Positions 9,159 through 19,022 are shown, counted from the first letter of the stretch. The stretch: DNA of 64,000 nucleotides from an uncultured Paracoccus sp. (GCF_947487305.1 NZ_CANKWH010000002.1:186001-250000); one strand, 5' to 3'. Notes: generated by a model from the letters alone, not told the origin. Program-made: numbers and translations.

Positions 9159-10337
9159 CTAGGCCGTAAAGGCCGCCAGCCGCTGCCCCAGTTCGGCAAT
9201 GCCCGCCGCATCGGCATTGGCGAAGGCGATGCGGAAATGCGCCGCGCCGATCGCATCGCCCTCGGGCATGAACATGGTCCCGGGCAGTGCCAGCACGCCC
9301 GCCTCGCGAACCAGTCGCGGCGCGAGATCGGCCGAGGAGGCGGCAAAGGGATGACGCAGCCAGGCGAAATAGGCGCCGCAGCTGCGCAACTCCCATCCCG
9401 GCAATTGCGACAGGACCCGCGTGGCGGCGGCACGGCGGATCAGGATCTCGGCCCGTTCGCCCGCCAGCCAGTGGCGCAGGTTCTGCATCCCCCAGAGCGC
9501 ACCGATCTGGCCCAGCTGCGAGGTCGAGATGGCGACGGTATCGAGAAACTTCTCGGCCTCGATCATGCGATCCTGCCCCGCGATCATCGCGCCGACGCGA
9601 TGCCCGGTCAGGCGATAGGCCTTGGAGAAGGAGTAGAGCTGGATCAGCGTTTCCCCGGCCCCCTCGCGGGTCAGCAGGTCATGGGGTGCGCCCTCGCGCG
9701 CATCGAAATCGCGATAGGTCTCGTCCAGCACCAGCGCAATGCCATGCGCACGGCAGAGGTCATAGAAGCGCGTCAGCAGCCCCTCGGGATATTCCGCCCC
9801 GGTCGGGTTGTTCGGCGTGACCAGCACGATGGCGCGGGTGCGCGGCGTGATCAGCGCCGCCGCAGCCTCGGGGTCGGGCAGCATGGCGGCGTCGCAGGCC
9901 AAGGGCCGGGTGACGATGCCCATCATGTCGAGCCACATCTTGTGGTTGAAATACCACGGCACCGGCAGGATCACCTCATCCCCCGCCGCCGCCAGCATGG
10001 TCATGGCGGTGCAGAAGGCCTGGTTGCAGCCCTGGGTGATCGCCACCTGCGCGGGCGCGACAGTCGCGCCATAGGAGCGCGAAAACTCCTCGGCCACCGC
10101 CTGCCGCAGATCGGCATTGCCCAGCACCGGCCCGTAAAGATGCGCGTCCGCCCGGTTCAGCGCCGCCTCGGCAATGGCACGGCGCAGCCCTTCGGGGGGC
10201 GGATCGACCGGCGCGGCCTGGCTCACGTTGATCAGCGGCCGATCGGGCGGGAAGGTCACACCGTTCAACCAGCGCCGCGCCTCCATCACCGGGGGGCTGA
10301 AGGTGGCGGCAATGGCGGGATTGGTCGGTGCGGACAT
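9159..10337 (-). CDS. Class I/II PLP-dependent aminotransferase
   Basis: A fold-type I aminotransferase (392 aa). Visible: the substrate/PLP segment TQGCNQAF, VTPNNPTGAEYP, LVLDETYRDFD and the Schiff-base lysine in YSFSKAYRLTGHRVG, with the C-terminal Arg in FRIAFAN. The amino donor is not identifiable from sequence. The ATG at 10337 follows the stop codon of the upstream Pro/Ala-rich gene by a single base (TGACATG), so translation is probably coupled; the longer in-frame reading to 10625 is rejected as overlap. Confidence 0.88.
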   Translation of the reverse strand: MSAPTNPAIAATFSPPVMEARRWLNGVTFPPDRPLINVSQAAPVDPPPEGLRRAIAEAALNRADAHLYGPVLGNADLRQAVAEEFSRSYGATVAPAQVAITQGCNQAFCTAMTMLAAAGDEVILPVPWYFNHKMWLDMMGIVTRPLACDAAMLPDPEAAAALITPRTRAIVLVTPNNPTGAEYPEGLLTRFYDLCRAHGIALVLDETYRDFDAREGAPHDLLTREGAGETLIQLYSFSKAYRLTGHRVGAMIAGQDRMIEAEKFLDTVAISTSQLGQIGALWGMQNLRHWLAGERAEILIRRAAATRVLSQLPGWELRSCGAYFAWLRHPFAASSADLAPRLVREAGVLALPGTMFMPEGDAIGAAHFRIAFANADAAGIAELGQRLAAFTA

Positions 10338-10338
10338 G

Positions 10339-11214
10339 TCAGTTCCGTTCAAGGAGATTGAGTTCGGTAAGGTCGGGCGGCGTCGAAAGGTCGAGCGCGG
10401 GAGCGGCGCTGGTTTGCGACGGGGCTTCGGTCGGGGCTTCCGCGACGGGTGCGGGTTCCTCTGCGGGCTCGACCGCCACCGGTTCGGGCGCGGGTTCCGG
10501 TTCCGGCTGCGGTTCCGGTTCAACCGGCGCTGGCTCGACGGCCTCTGGCTCTGTCGGCGCGGCGTCGGCCTGCACCTCGGGCAGCGGGGCGACCGGGTCG
10601 GGCAGGTCATCCGGCACGGCGGCATCGGCCAGACCCGCCGGGGCGGCGGCCAGCGACGGCGCCCCGCGCGACAGAACGCCCGACAGGTCCGGCGCCTCCT
10701 CGGCCTCGGGCGCGCTCAACCGGCTGACCGAGATGCGGTCGGCGGCAGGATCGGGCATCTGGACCGGGGCGGCCGAGGAAACCGGCGCAGGCTCGGCGGC
10801 GGGGGCCGCGACGGCCGGGGCCTCGGTCAGGCTGGCACTGGCGGCGGGAGCGGCAGGAATGGCCGGAACCGGCGGGGCCAGATCGGCGCTGCGGGCAAAT
10901 TCCGATCCGACCGGCAGGTTGACCGATCCGGCCTGCGGCGCAGGATCGGCAGGGCCGTCAACCGGGGTCTCGGCGGGCGACAGCGCCGCAGGTTCGGGCG
11001 CGGGTTCGGGGACAGGAGCGGGCACGACCGCAGATTCGGGTGCCGCCTCGACGGGTTCGAGCGGCGATGCGGCCTCTGCCGGCGCTTCGACCGGTACCTC
11101 TGCCGGCTGTTCCGGCACAGGCTCGGATACCGGCACCGCCAGCGCCAGCGCCAGCAGCCCCGCCGCACCGGCAAGCCCGCCATGGATCAGCCCGGTCCCG
11201 AATCCCTTTGCCAT
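10339..11214 (-). CDS. Membrane-anchored Pro/Ala/Glu-rich low-complexity protein
   Basis: A 291-aa protein with an N-terminal hydrophobic helix (about residues 8-28, GLIHGGLAGAAGLLALALAV) and then almost entirely Pro-, Ala- and Glu-rich sequence. It ends with a short ordered-looking tail (LDLSTPPDLTELNLLERN). Nothing catalytic is visible. Similar Pro/Ala-rich stems precede the catalytic domain in divergent polysaccharide deacetylase (YibQ-like) proteins of related bacteria, but that domain is absent, so this could be a truncated relative or a TonB-like periplasmic spacer (inference). The codon bias matches a real gene, and the downstream aminotransferase starts one base after its stop. Confidence 0.65.
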   Translation of the reverse strand: MAKGFGTGLIHGGLAGAAGLLALALAVPVSEPVPEQPAEVPVEAPAEAASPLEPVEAAPESAVVPAPVPEPAPEPAALSPAETPVDGPADPAPQAGSVNLPVGSEFARSADLAPPVPAIPAAPAASASLTEAPAVAAPAAEPAPVSSAAPVQMPDPAADRISVSRLSAPEAEEAPDLSGVLSRGAPSLAAAPAGLADAAVPDDLPDPVAPLPEVQADAAPTEPEAVEPAPVEPEPQPEPEPAPEPVAVEPAEEPAPVAEAPTEAPSQTSAAPALDLSTPPDLTELNLLERN

Positions 11215-11327
11215 CCGCCTCGTTTCCCTGCTGGCCGGGCTTGACCCCCCGGCGCGCTTTGGCCCATCTATAGCGGGTCCGAAATCCGGGGGAAACCGCC
11301 CCCGACCCCAAGCGCGAAGGTCCGGCC

Positions 11328-11930
11328 ATGACAGCCCCCCGTATCCTGCTGATCGACAATTACGACAGCTTTACCTGGAACCTCGTGCATTATCTGGGCG
11401 AGGCCGGGGCCGAGGTGACCGTTCACCGCAACGACGTGCTGACCGTGGAGCAGGCGCTGGCGCTCAACCCTGACGGCATCGTGATCTCGCCCGGCCCCTG
11501 CGATCCGGCGCAGGCGGGCATCTGCCTGCCGCTGATCCGCGCCGTGGCAGAGACGCGCATCCCGCTTCTGGGTGTCTGCCTTGGTCATCAGGCCATCGGC
11601 GAGGCCTTCGGCGGCAAGATCGTCCGCGCCAACCGCATCCTGCATGGCAAGGTTGACCAGATCCTGCATGACGGCACCGGCGTGTTCGAGGGCCTACCCT
11701 CGCCGCTGAAAGCCACCCGCTATCATTCGCTGACGGTCGAGCCGGAAAGCCTGCCCAACTCGCTGCGCGTCACCGCACGCTCGGATGACGACACGATCAT
11801 GGGGCTGGTCCACGAGGCGCTGCCGATCGAGGGCGTGCAGTTCCACCCCGAATCCATCGCCTCGGAACATGGGCACGAGATGATCCGAACCTTCCTTGGG
11901 CGCTGCACCCCGCGTCGCGAGGCCGCATGA
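11328..11930 (+). CDS. trpG: Anthranilate synthase component II (glutamine amidotransferase)
   Basis: TrpG hydrolyses glutamine and passes ammonia to TrpE. The 200-aa class I amidotransferase shows the opening [13 protein letters not shown], the oxyanion strand [11 protein letters not shown] at 54-64, the nucleophile Cys84 in GVCLGHQ, and His173/Glu175 in QFHPES. It heads a tight run trpG-trpD-ung-trpC-moaC-moeA, overlapping trpD by 4 nt (ATGA). Confidence 0.96.
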   Translation: MTAPRILLIDNYDSFTWNLVHYLGEAGAEVTVHRNDVLTVEQALALNPDGIVISPGPCDPAQAGICLPLIRAVAETRIPLLGVCLGHQAIGEAFGGKIVRANRILHGKVDQILHDGTGVFEGLPSPLKATRYHSLTVEPESLPNSLRVTARSDDDTIMGLVHEALPIEGVQFHPESIASEHGHEMIRTFLGRCTPRREAA

Positions 11931-12952
11931 TTACCGATGACATCCGCCCGCTGATCGGCCTTGCCGCCAGCCGCCCGCTGACCGGCCCCGAGGCCGAGGC
12001 CGCCTTTTCCGCGCTGTTCGAGGGCCATGCGACACCCGCCCAGATCGGCGGCCTCCTCATGGCGCTGCGCGTGCGCGGCGAGACGGTGGACGAGATCGCC
12101 GCCGCCGCCCGCGCCATGCGCGCCCGGATGAACCGCATCCACGCCCCGGACGGCGCCATCGACATCGTCGGCACCGGCGGCGACGGCAAGGGCACGCTGA
12201 ACATCTCGACCGCCACCGCCTTTGTCGTGGCCGGGGCGGGCGTGCCGGTGGCCAAGCATGGCAACCGCAATCTCAGCTCGAAATCCGGTTCCGCCGATGC
12301 GCTGAGTCAGATGGGCATCAATGTGCTGGGCGGTCCCAAGGTGGCACAGGAGGCGCTGGACCGCGCCGGCATCTGCTTCATGATGGCGACGATGCACCAC
12401 CCGGCGATGCGCCATGTCGGCGCGCCGCGCACGGAGCTTGGCACGCGCACGATCTTCAACCTCCTGGGTCCGCTGACCAACCCGGCCTCGGTGCGCCGCC
12501 AGCTGACCGGCGCCTTCTCGCGCGACTGGATCCGGCCCATGGCCGAGGTGCTGCGCGATCTGGGTTCGGATGCCGCATGGCTGGTTCATGGCGGCGATGG
12601 CACCGACGAGATCAGCATCGCCGGCACCAGCTATGTCGCGGCGCTGAAGGACGGCCAGATCACCGAGATCGAGGTGACGCCCGAGGATGCGGGCCTGACC
12701 CGCCACCCGTTCGAGGCGATCATCGGCGGCGAACCGGCCCATAACGCCGCCGCCTTCCGGTCGCTCTTGGAGGGCGAGGCCAGCGCCTATCGCGATGCGG
12801 TTCTGCTGAACGCCGCCGCCGCTTTGGTCATCGCCGACCGCGCCAGCGACCTGCGCCAAGGCGCCGAGATTGCCCGCAAGTCGATCGACAGCGGCGCCGC
12901 CAAGGCCCGGCTTGTCGCGCTCTCCGAGGTCACCGGCCCGCCCGAGGCATGA
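11927..12952 (+). CDS. trpD: Anthranilate phosphoribosyltransferase
   Basis: TrpD joins anthranilate to PRPP, step two of tryptophan synthesis. The 341-aa protein has the PRPP loop [14 protein letters not shown] at 82-95, [15 protein letters not shown] at 110-124 and the GPLTNPA motif, all as in the family. It overlaps trpG upstream and ung downstream by 4 nt each. Confidence 0.96.
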   Translation: MITDDIRPLIGLAASRPLTGPEAEAAFSALFEGHATPAQIGGLLMALRVRGETVDEIAAAARAMRARMNRIHAPDGAIDIVGTGGDGKGTLNISTATAFVVAGAGVPVAKHGNRNLSSKSGSADALSQMGINVLGGPKVAQEALDRAGICFMMATMHHPAMRHVGAPRTELGTRTIFNLLGPLTNPASVRRQLTGAFSRDWIRPMAEVLRDLGSDAAWLVHGGDGTDEISIAGTSYVAALKDGQITEIEVTPEDAGLTRHPFEAIIGGEPAHNAAAFRSLLEGEASAYRDAVLLNAAAALVIADRASDLRQGAEIARKSIDSGAAKARLVALSEVTGPPEA

Positions 12953-13587
12953 TCCCTCCCTCCGCTTGGGCGCATCTGCCCTTCTTCCGCGAGGACTGGC
13001 CCACGATCCGCGACCGGCTGGCCGATGCCCCGGACTGGCTGCCCGGCCCCGACCGCCTTTTCGCCGCGCTCAGCGCCACGCCGCCCGAACGGGTGCGCGT
13101 GGTGATTCTGGGCCAGGACCCCTATCCGACCCCCGGCCATGCCAATGGCCTCGCCTTCTCGGTCGCCCCCGACATCGCCCTGCCCCGGTCGCTGAAGAAC
13201 ATCTTTGCGGAACTCCGCGAGGATCTCGGCAACGCCCCGGCCACCGGCGACCTGACCCCCTGGGCCGAACAGGGCGTGCTCCTTTTGAACACCTCGCTCT
13301 CGGTTCTGCCCGGTCAGGCGGGCGTTCATGCCAGGTGGGGCTGGGACCGCCTCGCCCGGCAAGCCGTGACGGAGGCGCAGCGCCATGGCCCGCTGGCCTT
13401 CCTCCTCTGGGGCAACCACGCGCAGAAGGCGCTGGCCGGCCTGCCCCGGCCGCAGGATCTGCTGCTCGAAACCGCCCATCCTTCCCCGCTCTCGGCCCGG
13501 CGCGGCTTCTTCGGCTCGCGCCCCTTCAGCCGGATCAATGACTGGCTGGCGGCGCAGAACCGCGCCCCGATCCTCTGGACCCGGTAG
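12949..13587 (+). CDS. ung: Uracil-DNA glycosylase (family 1 type)
   Basis: Ung cuts uracil from DNA to start base-excision repair. The 212-aa product has [17 protein letters not shown] at 55-71 with catalytic Asp57, the uracil-specificity Asn in LLLNTSLS (Asn114) and the DNA-intercalation loop HPSPLS at 177-182 with catalytic His177. It is slightly shorter than E. coli Ung. Its ATGA overlap with trpD puts a repair gene inside the trp run, in the same transcriptional direction as lexA 2.6 kb downstream. Confidence 0.93.
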   Translation: MIPPSAWAHLPFFREDWPTIRDRLADAPDWLPGPDRLFAALSATPPERVRVVILGQDPYPTPGHANGLAFSVAPDIALPRSLKNIFAELREDLGNAPATGDLTPWAEQGVLLLNTSLSVLPGQAGVHARWGWDRLARQAVTEAQRHGPLAFLLWGNHAQKALAGLPRPQDLLLETAHPSPLSARRGFFGSRPFSRINDWLAAQNRAPILWTR

Positions 13588-13609
13588 CTTCTTTCCCGCC
13601 GAGATATCC
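13588..13609 (-). repeat. Short intergenic repeat, copy 2 (inverted)
   Basis: Immediately after the ung stop codon. Read on the minus strand it gives GGATATCTCGGCG followed by GGAAAGAAG, matching the copy at 3966-3987 at 18 of 22 positions. It is followed on the plus strand by a C/G-rich stretch and a small hairpin. The combination resembles a dispersed intergenic element known to me from Rhodobacteraceae genomes. Confidence 0.6.
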
Positions 13610-13631
13610 CGGGGGAGTCCGCGCAGAGGAC

Positions 13632-13646
13632 GGGGGCAGCGCCCCC
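13632..13646. repeat. GC hairpin beside intergenic repeat
   Basis: GGGGGC (13632-13637) and GCCCCC (13641-13646) form a 6-bp stem with a 3-base loop. There is no clean T-run after it, so a terminator is doubtful. It may be the second half of the intergenic element at 13588, and it separates ung from trpC. Confidence 0.45.
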
Positions 13647-13681
13647 TTCCTTTGCCGCCGCAGCAAGGGTAGAACCAGACC

Positions 13682-14473
13682 ATGCATATTCTCGACAAGA
13701 TCAAGGCCTACAAGCTGGACGAGATCGCGGCCGCCAAGGCCGCGCGTCCGCTGGCCGATGTGGAGGCCGCCGCCCGCGCCGCCGATGCCCCGCGCGGCTT
13801 TGCCGCCGCCCTGACGGCCAAGGCCGCCCAAGGCCCGGCGCTGATTGCCGAAATCAAGAAGGCCAGCCCCTCGAAAGGGCTGATCCGGCCCGATTTCGAC
13901 CCGCCGGCGCTGGCGCGCGCCTATCAGGCCGGTGGTGCCGCCTGCCTGTCGGTGCTGACCGACGGCCCGAGCTTTCAGGGCGCGCCCGGGTTCCTGACGG
14001 CCGCGCGCGCCGCCTGCGACCTGCCGGTGCTGCGCAAGGATTTCCTCTATGACCCCTACCAGGTGGCCGAGGCGCGCAGCTGGGGCGCCGATTGCATCCT
14101 GATCATCATGGCCTCGGTCGATGATGCGCTGGCTGCGGAACTCGAGGATGCGGCCTTCCACTGGGGCATGGATGCGCTGATCGAGGTGCATGACGGCGAG
14201 GAACTGGACCGCGCGCTGCGGCTGAAATCGCCATTGATTGGTATAAACAACCGCAATCTCAAGACCTTCGACCTGTCCCTTGATGTAACGCGCGAGCTTG
14301 CGCCGCGCGTTCCGGCGGATCGCGACCTGGTCTGCGAAAGCGGGCTATTCACCCCCGCCGACCTCGCCGCGATGATGGCCGTCGGCGCACGCCGCTTCCT
14401 CATCGGCGAAAGCCTGATGCGGCAGGCCGACGTCACAGCCGCCACCCGCGACATCCTCAAGGTGGCCGCATGA
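13682..14473 (+). CDS. trpC: Indole-3-glycerol phosphate synthase
   Basis: TrpC closes the indole ring in tryptophan synthesis. The 263-aa TIM-barrel shows [13 protein letters not shown] at 56-68, the general-acid region VLRKDF at 116-121, IEVHD at 167-171 and [10 protein letters not shown] at 187-196. It is a stand-alone enzyme, not fused to TrpF. Its stop overlaps moaC (ATGA). Confidence 0.96.
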   Translation: MHILDKIKAYKLDEIAAAKAARPLADVEAAARAADAPRGFAAALTAKAAQGPALIAEIKKASPSKGLIRPDFDPPALARAYQAGGAACLSVLTDGPSFQGAPGFLTAARAACDLPVLRKDFLYDPYQVAEARSWGADCILIIMASVDDALAAELEDAAFHWGMDALIEVHDGEELDRALRLKSPLIGINNRNLKTFDLSLDVTRELAPRVPADRDLVCESGLFTPADLAAMMAVGARRFLIGESLMRQADVTAATRDILKVAA

Positions 14474-14943
14474 GCCTGACGCATTTCGACGCCGCCGGTC
14501 AGGCGCATATGGTCGATGTATCCGGCAAGGAAACGACCGCGCGCGAGGCCGTGGCCGAGGGCTGCGTGGTGATGACGCCCGAGACGCTGGCCTTGGCGCA
14601 GGGAGGGGCGAAGAAGGGCGATGTCATGGGCGTGGCCCGTCTGGCCGGGATCATGGGCGCGAAACGCACCGCCGATCTGATCCCGCTCTGCCATCCGCTG
14701 CCGATCACCAAGGTGGCGCTGGACCTGACCCCGGATGCCTCCCTTCCCGGCATCCGCGTCACCGCCACCGTCCGCACCGCCGGCCAGACCGGGGTCGAGA
14801 TGGAGGCGCTGACCGCCGTCTCGGTCGCCTGCCTGACCATCTATGACATGCTGAAAGCCGCCGAGAAGGGCATGCGGATCGAGCATATCCGCCTTCTGCG
14901 CAAATCCGGCGGCAAGTCCGGCACCTACGAGGCCGAGGCATGA
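14470..14943 (+). CDS. moaC: Cyclic pyranopterin monophosphate synthase
   Basis: MoaC converts the MoaA product to cyclic pyranopterin monophosphate in molybdenum cofactor synthesis. The 157-aa chain has [20 protein letters not shown], the active-site [12 protein letters not shown] and [20 protein letters not shown] motifs, and ends with KSGGKSGT. It is coupled to trpC upstream and moeA downstream by 4-nt overlaps. Confidence 0.96.
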   Translation: MSLTHFDAAGQAHMVDVSGKETTAREAVAEGCVVMTPETLALAQGGAKKGDVMGVARLAGIMGAKRTADLIPLCHPLPITKVALDLTPDASLPGIRVTATVRTAGQTGVEMEALTAVSVACLTIYDMLKAAEKGMRIEHIRLLRKSGGKSGTYEAEA

Positions 14944-16118
14944 TCTCCGTCGACGAGGCGCTGCAGCGCGTTCTGGCGCTGGCCCGTCAGCCCGAGGGCG
15001 AAGAGATCGCCATTGCCGATGCCGTGGGCCGCGCGCTGCTGGCCCCGGTCGCGGCACGGCTGACCCAGCCCCCCTTCGATGCCGCCGCGATGGATGGCTA
15101 TGCGCTGCGTGAAGCCGATCTGGCAAAGCCGCTGCGGGTCATTGGCGAATCCGCCGCCGGGCATCCGTGGCAAGGCGAGGCCCGGCCCGGCACCGCCATC
15201 CGCATCTTCACCGGCGCCGCCGTGCCCGCGGGCTATGACCGCGTGGTCATGCAGGAAAACACCGCGCGCGAAGGTGATGTTCTCACTGTCACCGATGCCT
15301 CGGGTGGCAGCCATATCCGCCCGCGTGGCAATGATTTTTCCGACGGCGACCGCTTCGATCCGCAGCGTCCGCTGACACCGTCGGACATTGGCCTTCTGGC
15401 CGGGATGAACATTCCCCGCGTCACCGTCGCCCGCCGCCCGCGTGTCGCGGTGCTGGCCACGGGCGACGAGTTGCTGCGCCCCGGCGAAATCCCCGGACCG
15501 GGCCAGATCATCTGCTCGAACGACATCGCCGTGGCCGCGCTGGCCCGTGCCGTCGGGGCGGATGCCGAGGTCCTGCCCATCGCGCGCGACACCGAAGCCA
15601 GCCTGCGCGACAGCTTTGCCCGCGCGTCGGGCGCCGATCTTCTGGTGACGATCGGCGGCGCCTCGGTCGGCGATCACGATCTGGTCGGCAAGGTCGCCGG
15701 CGAGCTGGGCATGGATCGCGCCTTCTACAAGATCGCCATGCGCCCGGGCAAGCCGCTGATGGCCGGAACCATCGGCCACACCGCCATGCTGGGCCTGCCG
15801 GGTAATCCCGTATCGTCAATAGTTTGCGCAATTATTTTCATGCAACCTCTCATCCTGCGGATGCAGGGTTTGCCTGGCCTCGTGCCGACCTTCAAGGGTC
15901 GGTTGGCCAATGACCTGCGCCCCGAGGGACCGCGCCAGCATTACCTGCGCGCGACGCTGAGCACGGGCGATGACCTTCCCCGCGTCACCGCCTTCGGCGA
16001 TCAGGATTCGGCCCGGCTCGCCCTGATTTCGCAGGCCGATGCGCTGATGATCCGCCCGGCAAACGATCCCGCCCGCAAGGCCGGCGAAGTGGTCGAGTTC
16101 ATCCCGCTTCGTTCCTGA
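14940..16118 (+). CDS. moeA: Molybdopterin molybdenumtransferase
   Basis: MoeA inserts molybdate into adenylylated molybdopterin. The 392-aa protein shows [25 protein letters not shown], the TGDEL motif at the start of the MPT-binding domain, [16 protein letters not shown] and GLPGNPVSS, then the C-terminal beta-barrel domain IV. Length is normal. It is the last gene before the lexA promoter; no terminator is obvious between them. Confidence 0.95.
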   Translation: MISVDEALQRVLALARQPEGEEIAIADAVGRALLAPVAARLTQPPFDAAAMDGYALREADLAKPLRVIGESAAGHPWQGEARPGTAIRIFTGAAVPAGYDRVVMQENTAREGDVLTVTDASGGSHIRPRGNDFSDGDRFDPQRPLTPSDIGLLAGMNIPRVTVARRPRVAVLATGDELLRPGEIPGPGQIICSNDIAVAALARAVGADAEVLPIARDTEASLRDSFARASGADLLVTIGGASVGDHDLVGKVAGELGMDRAFYKIAMRPGKPLMAGTIGHTAMLGLPGNPVSSIVCAIIFMQPLILRMQGLPGLVPTFKGRLANDLRPEGPRQHYLRATLSTGDDLPRVTAFGDQDSARLALISQADALMIRPANDPARKAGEVVEFIPLRS

Positions 16119-16155
16119 AGGTTAACCTTTTGTTCACGGCTGGCGGTGCAGATTG

Positions 16156-16206
16156 TTGACGTGATTCGTCAATCAGGTTAGAACATTCATCGAACACTGC
16201 CCGAAC
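16156..16206 (+). promoter_or_regulatory. lexA promoter with three LexA half-sites
   Basis: A -35-like TTGACG (16156-16161) and a -10-like TAGAAC (16179-16184) are 17 nt apart. GAAC occurs at 16181-16184, 16192-16195 and 16203-16206, exactly 11 bp apart, giving GAAC-N7-GAAC-N7-GAAC. GAAC/GTTC-N7 direct repeats are the known LexA box of alphaproteobacteria. The first half-site lies inside the -10, so bound LexA would block RNA polymerase: autorepression. The -35 also sits in a perfect inverted repeat TTGACG-N5-CGTCAA (16156-16172). Confidence 0.8.
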
Positions 16207-16230
16207 GGGCCTTGCCGGGGATCGACGCAG

Positions 16231-16956
16231 ATGCTGACCAAAAAGCAGATCGAACTGCTGGACTTCATCCAGAAACGCATGGCGCGGGACGGCGTGCCGC
16301 CCTCGTTCGACGAGATGAAGGATGCGCTGGACCTGCGCTCGAAATCCGGCATCCACCGGCTGGTCACGGCGCTGGAGGAACGTGGCTTCATCCGCCGCCT
16401 GCCGCACCGGGCGCGGGCGCTGGAAATCATCCGCCTGCCCGACAGCATGGGCGGCGCCGCTGCCATTCCCGGCGCGGCCCCGGCCGAACCAGCACCGGGC
16501 TTCGCGCCCCGCGTCATCACCAACAACCGCCCGCCGCAGCCGCGCGGAGCCATCGGCGTCGTTGACAGCCCGGCGGTTGAACTGCCGCTGATGGGCCGCA
16601 TCGCCGCCGGTGTGCCGATCGAGGCGATCTCGGAAATCTCGCATCACATCGCGGTTCCGGGCAGCATGCTGCGCGGGCGCGAGAACCATTACGCGCTCGA
16701 GGTGCGGGGTGATTCGATGATCGAGGCCGGGATCAACGATGGCGATGTCGTGGTGATCCGCGAACAGGACACGGCCGAGAATGGGGATATCATCGTGGCG
16801 CTGGTCGAAGGCCATGAGGCGACGCTGAAACGCTATCGCCGCCGCGGCGCGATGATCGCGCTCGAGGCGGCGAACCCGGCCTATGAAACCCGGGTGCTGC
16901 CTGAATCCGCCGTGCGGGTGCAGGGCCGTCTGGTCGGGCTGATCCGCAGCTATTGA
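16231..16956 (+). CDS. lexA: LexA repressor
   Basis: LexA represses the SOS response and is inactivated by RecA-stimulated self-cleavage. The 241-aa protein has a winged-helix N-terminus ([14 protein letters not shown]; recognition region [18 protein letters not shown]), a Pro/Ala-rich linker of about 70-110, the cleavage site Ala126-Gly127 in GRIAAGVP, Ser162 in [10 protein letters not shown] and Lys200 in EATLKRY. All catalytic residues are intact. It converges on hemC. Confidence 0.97.
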   Translation: MLTKKQIELLDFIQKRMARDGVPPSFDEMKDALDLRSKSGIHRLVTALEERGFIRRLPHRARALEIIRLPDSMGGAAAIPGAAPAEPAPGFAPRVITNNRPPQPRGAIGVVDSPAVELPLMGRIAAGVPIEAISEISHHIAVPGSMLRGRENHYALEVRGDSMIEAGINDGDVVVIREQDTAENGDIIVALVEGHEATLKRYRRRGAMIALEAANPAYETRVLPESAVRVQGRLVGLIRSY

Positions 16957-16980
16957 CAGGTGGCGGCGCGAAACACGCCC

Positions 16981-17907
16981 TCAGCCAAAGAAGCCCGGCC
17001 CCGCCTTCCCCAGCAACTCCTCGGCCAGATCGTGGCCCATCGCCGTGCCTTCGGCCACGCTGCCCTCGCGCCGTCCGGCAATGACCAGCAATCCATCGGG
17101 CGACAGGATCTCGCCGCGCAGAACAAGCCGCGTCCCGTCCAGCTCGGCCAGCCCGGCAATCGGCGTCTGGCAGGAGCCGTCGAGCCGCGTCAGGAAGGCC
17201 CGCTCGGCGAAGATGCGCTGGCCGGTCTCGACATCGTTGATGCGGTGCAGCAGCGCGGCGGCGCGGTCATCGGCTGCGCGCCGCTCGACCCCTATGGCAC
17301 CTTGGGCCACGGCGGGCAGCATCTCCTCGGGATCGATGGCACTGCGCGCCACATGTGCCATGTCCAGCCGGCGCAGGCCGGCCATGGCCAGAAACGTCGC
17401 GGCGGCTACGCCCTCATCGAGCTTCTTCAGCCGGGTCTGCACGTTACCGCGAAACTCGACCAGTTGCAGATCGGGCCGGCGATGGGCCAGCTGCGCCCGC
17501 CGCCGCAGGCTCGAAGACCCCACCACCGTCCCGGAGGGCAGGTCTGCGATCGAGGCGAAATGCGGGCTGACAAAGGCGTCGCGCACATCCTCACGCGGCA
17601 GGTAACAGTCGATCAGCAGCCCCTCGGGCTGCAGCGTCGGCATGTCTTTCATCGAATGCACGGCGACGTCGATGGCGCCCTCGCTCAGCGCCTCCTCGAT
17701 CTCGCGGGTGAACAGGCCCTTGCCGCCGATCTCCTTCAGCGGTCGGTCGGTGACGCGGTCGCCGGTGGTCTTGATCACCACGATCTCGAAGGCCAGGGCG
17801 GGCAGGTCATGGGCGGCCATCAGCCGGGCGCGGGTCTCGTGCGCCTGCGCCAGCGCCAGTGCCGAGCCGCGGGTGCCGATGCGAAGCGGCGATTGGGAAG
17901 TGGGCAT
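16981..17907 (-). CDS. hemC: Porphobilinogen deaminase (hydroxymethylbilane synthase)
   Basis: HemC polymerises four porphobilinogens into hydroxymethylbilane in tetrapyrrole synthesis. Visible: RIGTRGSALALAQA near the start, KTTGDRVTDRPLKEIGGKGLF, HSMKDMP, SSSLRRRAQL, EFRGNVQTRL, and the dipyrromethane-cofactor Cys246 in DGSCQTPIAG. The ORF opens further upstream (to 18039), but that would overlap hemE. ATGs at 17916, 17913 and 17907 are all possible; AAGGG about 10 nt before 17907 favours that one (308 aa, normal for HemC). Confidence 0.94.
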   Translation of the reverse strand: MPTSQSPLRIGTRGSALALAQAHETRARLMAAHDLPALAFEIVVIKTTGDRVTDRPLKEIGGKGLFTREIEEALSEGAIDVAVHSMKDMPTLQPEGLLIDCYLPREDVRDAFVSPHFASIADLPSGTVVGSSSLRRRAQLAHRRPDLQLVEFRGNVQTRLKKLDEGVAAATFLAMAGLRRLDMAHVARSAIDPEEMLPAVAQGAIGVERRAADDRAAALLHRINDVETGQRIFAERAFLTRLDGSCQTPIAGLAELDGTRLVLRGEILSPDGLLVIAGRREGSVAEGTAMGHDLAEELLGKAGPGFFG

Positions 17908-17992
17908 ATCCATCATGCCCTTGCCATAGCGTCGGGTCGCGCGCTTGACAACGCCTCGCTGGACCCCTTGAAGGGGCGGGACTGGAGGCCCC

Positions 17993-19021
17993 ATGACCAA
18001 GCTGCTGCTGCGCGCCCTCGCGGGTGAGACCCTGCCCACCCCGCCGATCTGGATGATGCGCCAGGCCGGGCGCTATCTGCCCGAATATCGCGCCACCCGC
18101 GCCGAGGCCGGCGATTTCCTGTCGCTCTGCTATAACCCCGAACTGGCCGCCGAGGTGACGCTGCAGCCGATCCGCCGTTTCGGCTTCGACGCGGCGATCC
18201 TGTTTGCCGATATCCTCCTGGTGCCGCAGGCGCTTGGCGCGGACCTGTGGTTCGTGACCGGCGAGGGGCCGCGCCTCTCGACCCTGACCGATGCCGCGGG
18301 GGTGGCGGCGCTGCGTCCGGCGGCGGACATTCACGAGACGCTGGCCCCGGTTTATGAAACCGTCCGTATCCTGTCGCGCGAACTGCCGCGCGAAACCGCC
18401 CTCATCGGCTTTGCCGGCGCGCCCTGGACGGTGGCGACCTATATGGTCGCCGGTCGCGGCACGCCCGATCAGGGTCCGGCCCATGCGATGATCGCCGCCG
18501 ACCGCGCCGCCTTCACCGCGCTGATCGAGCGGATCACCGAGGCGACGATCCTTTACCTCTCCGCCCAGATCGAGGCCGGGGCCGAGGTGGTGAAACTCTT
18601 CGACAGCTGGGCCGGCAGTCTGAAGGGCCAAGATTTCGACGATTTCGCCCTTGCGCCCGCGCGCCAGATCATCGCCGCGCTGAAGGCGCGTCACCCCGGC
18701 GTGCCGGTCATCGCCTTCCCGCGTCAGGCGGGTGATCGCTATATCGGCTTTGGCCGGGCGGTCGGGGCCGATTGCGTGGCGCTGGACAATTCGGTCACAG
18801 CCGAATGGGCGGCGGCCAATGTGCAGGTCGATGGCTGCGTGCAGGGCAACATGGACCCGCGCCACATGGTCACGGGCGGGCCGGAACTGGTGGCCGAGGC
18901 GCAGCGGATCACCCGCGCCTTCCGTGGCGGGCCGCATGTCTTCAACCTCGGGCACGGCATCACCCCGGATGCCGATCCCGACAACGTGGCGCGGATGATC
19001 GACGCGGTGCGCAGCGCCTGA
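17993..19021 (+). CDS. hemE: Uroporphyrinogen decarboxylase
   Basis: HemE removes four carboxyl groups from uroporphyrinogen III to give coproporphyrinogen III. The 342-aa product carries [17 protein letters not shown] near residues 16-32, [14 protein letters not shown] and the C-terminal [12 protein letters not shown] segment of the family. GGAGG lies 4 nt before the ATG. It is divergent from hemC across an 85-nt gap, so one regulatory region may serve both heme genes. Confidence 0.96.
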   Translation: MTKLLLRALAGETLPTPPIWMMRQAGRYLPEYRATRAEAGDFLSLCYNPELAAEVTLQPIRRFGFDAAILFADILLVPQALGADLWFVTGEGPRLSTLTDAAGVAALRPAADIHETLAPVYETVRILSRELPRETALIGFAGAPWTVATYMVAGRGTPDQGPAHAMIAADRAAFTALIERITEATILYLSAQIEAGAEVVKLFDSWAGSLKGQDFDDFALAPARQIIAALKARHPGVPVIAFPRQAGDRYIGFGRAVGADCVALDNSVTAEWAAANVQVDGCVQGNMDPRHMVTGGPELVAEAQRITRAFRGGPHVFNLGHGITPDADPDNVARMIDAVRSA

Positions 19022-19022
19022 G

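Noticed and set aside
7264..9162. 632-codon open frame antisense to the PpiD-like gene
   Set aside because: GC3-driven shadow; no ribosome site and no recognisable domain.
10338..10625. N-terminal extension of the aminotransferase
   Set aside because: The added residues are Pro/Arg/Ser-rich, antiphase to the Pro/Ala-rich gene, and have no counterpart in the family.
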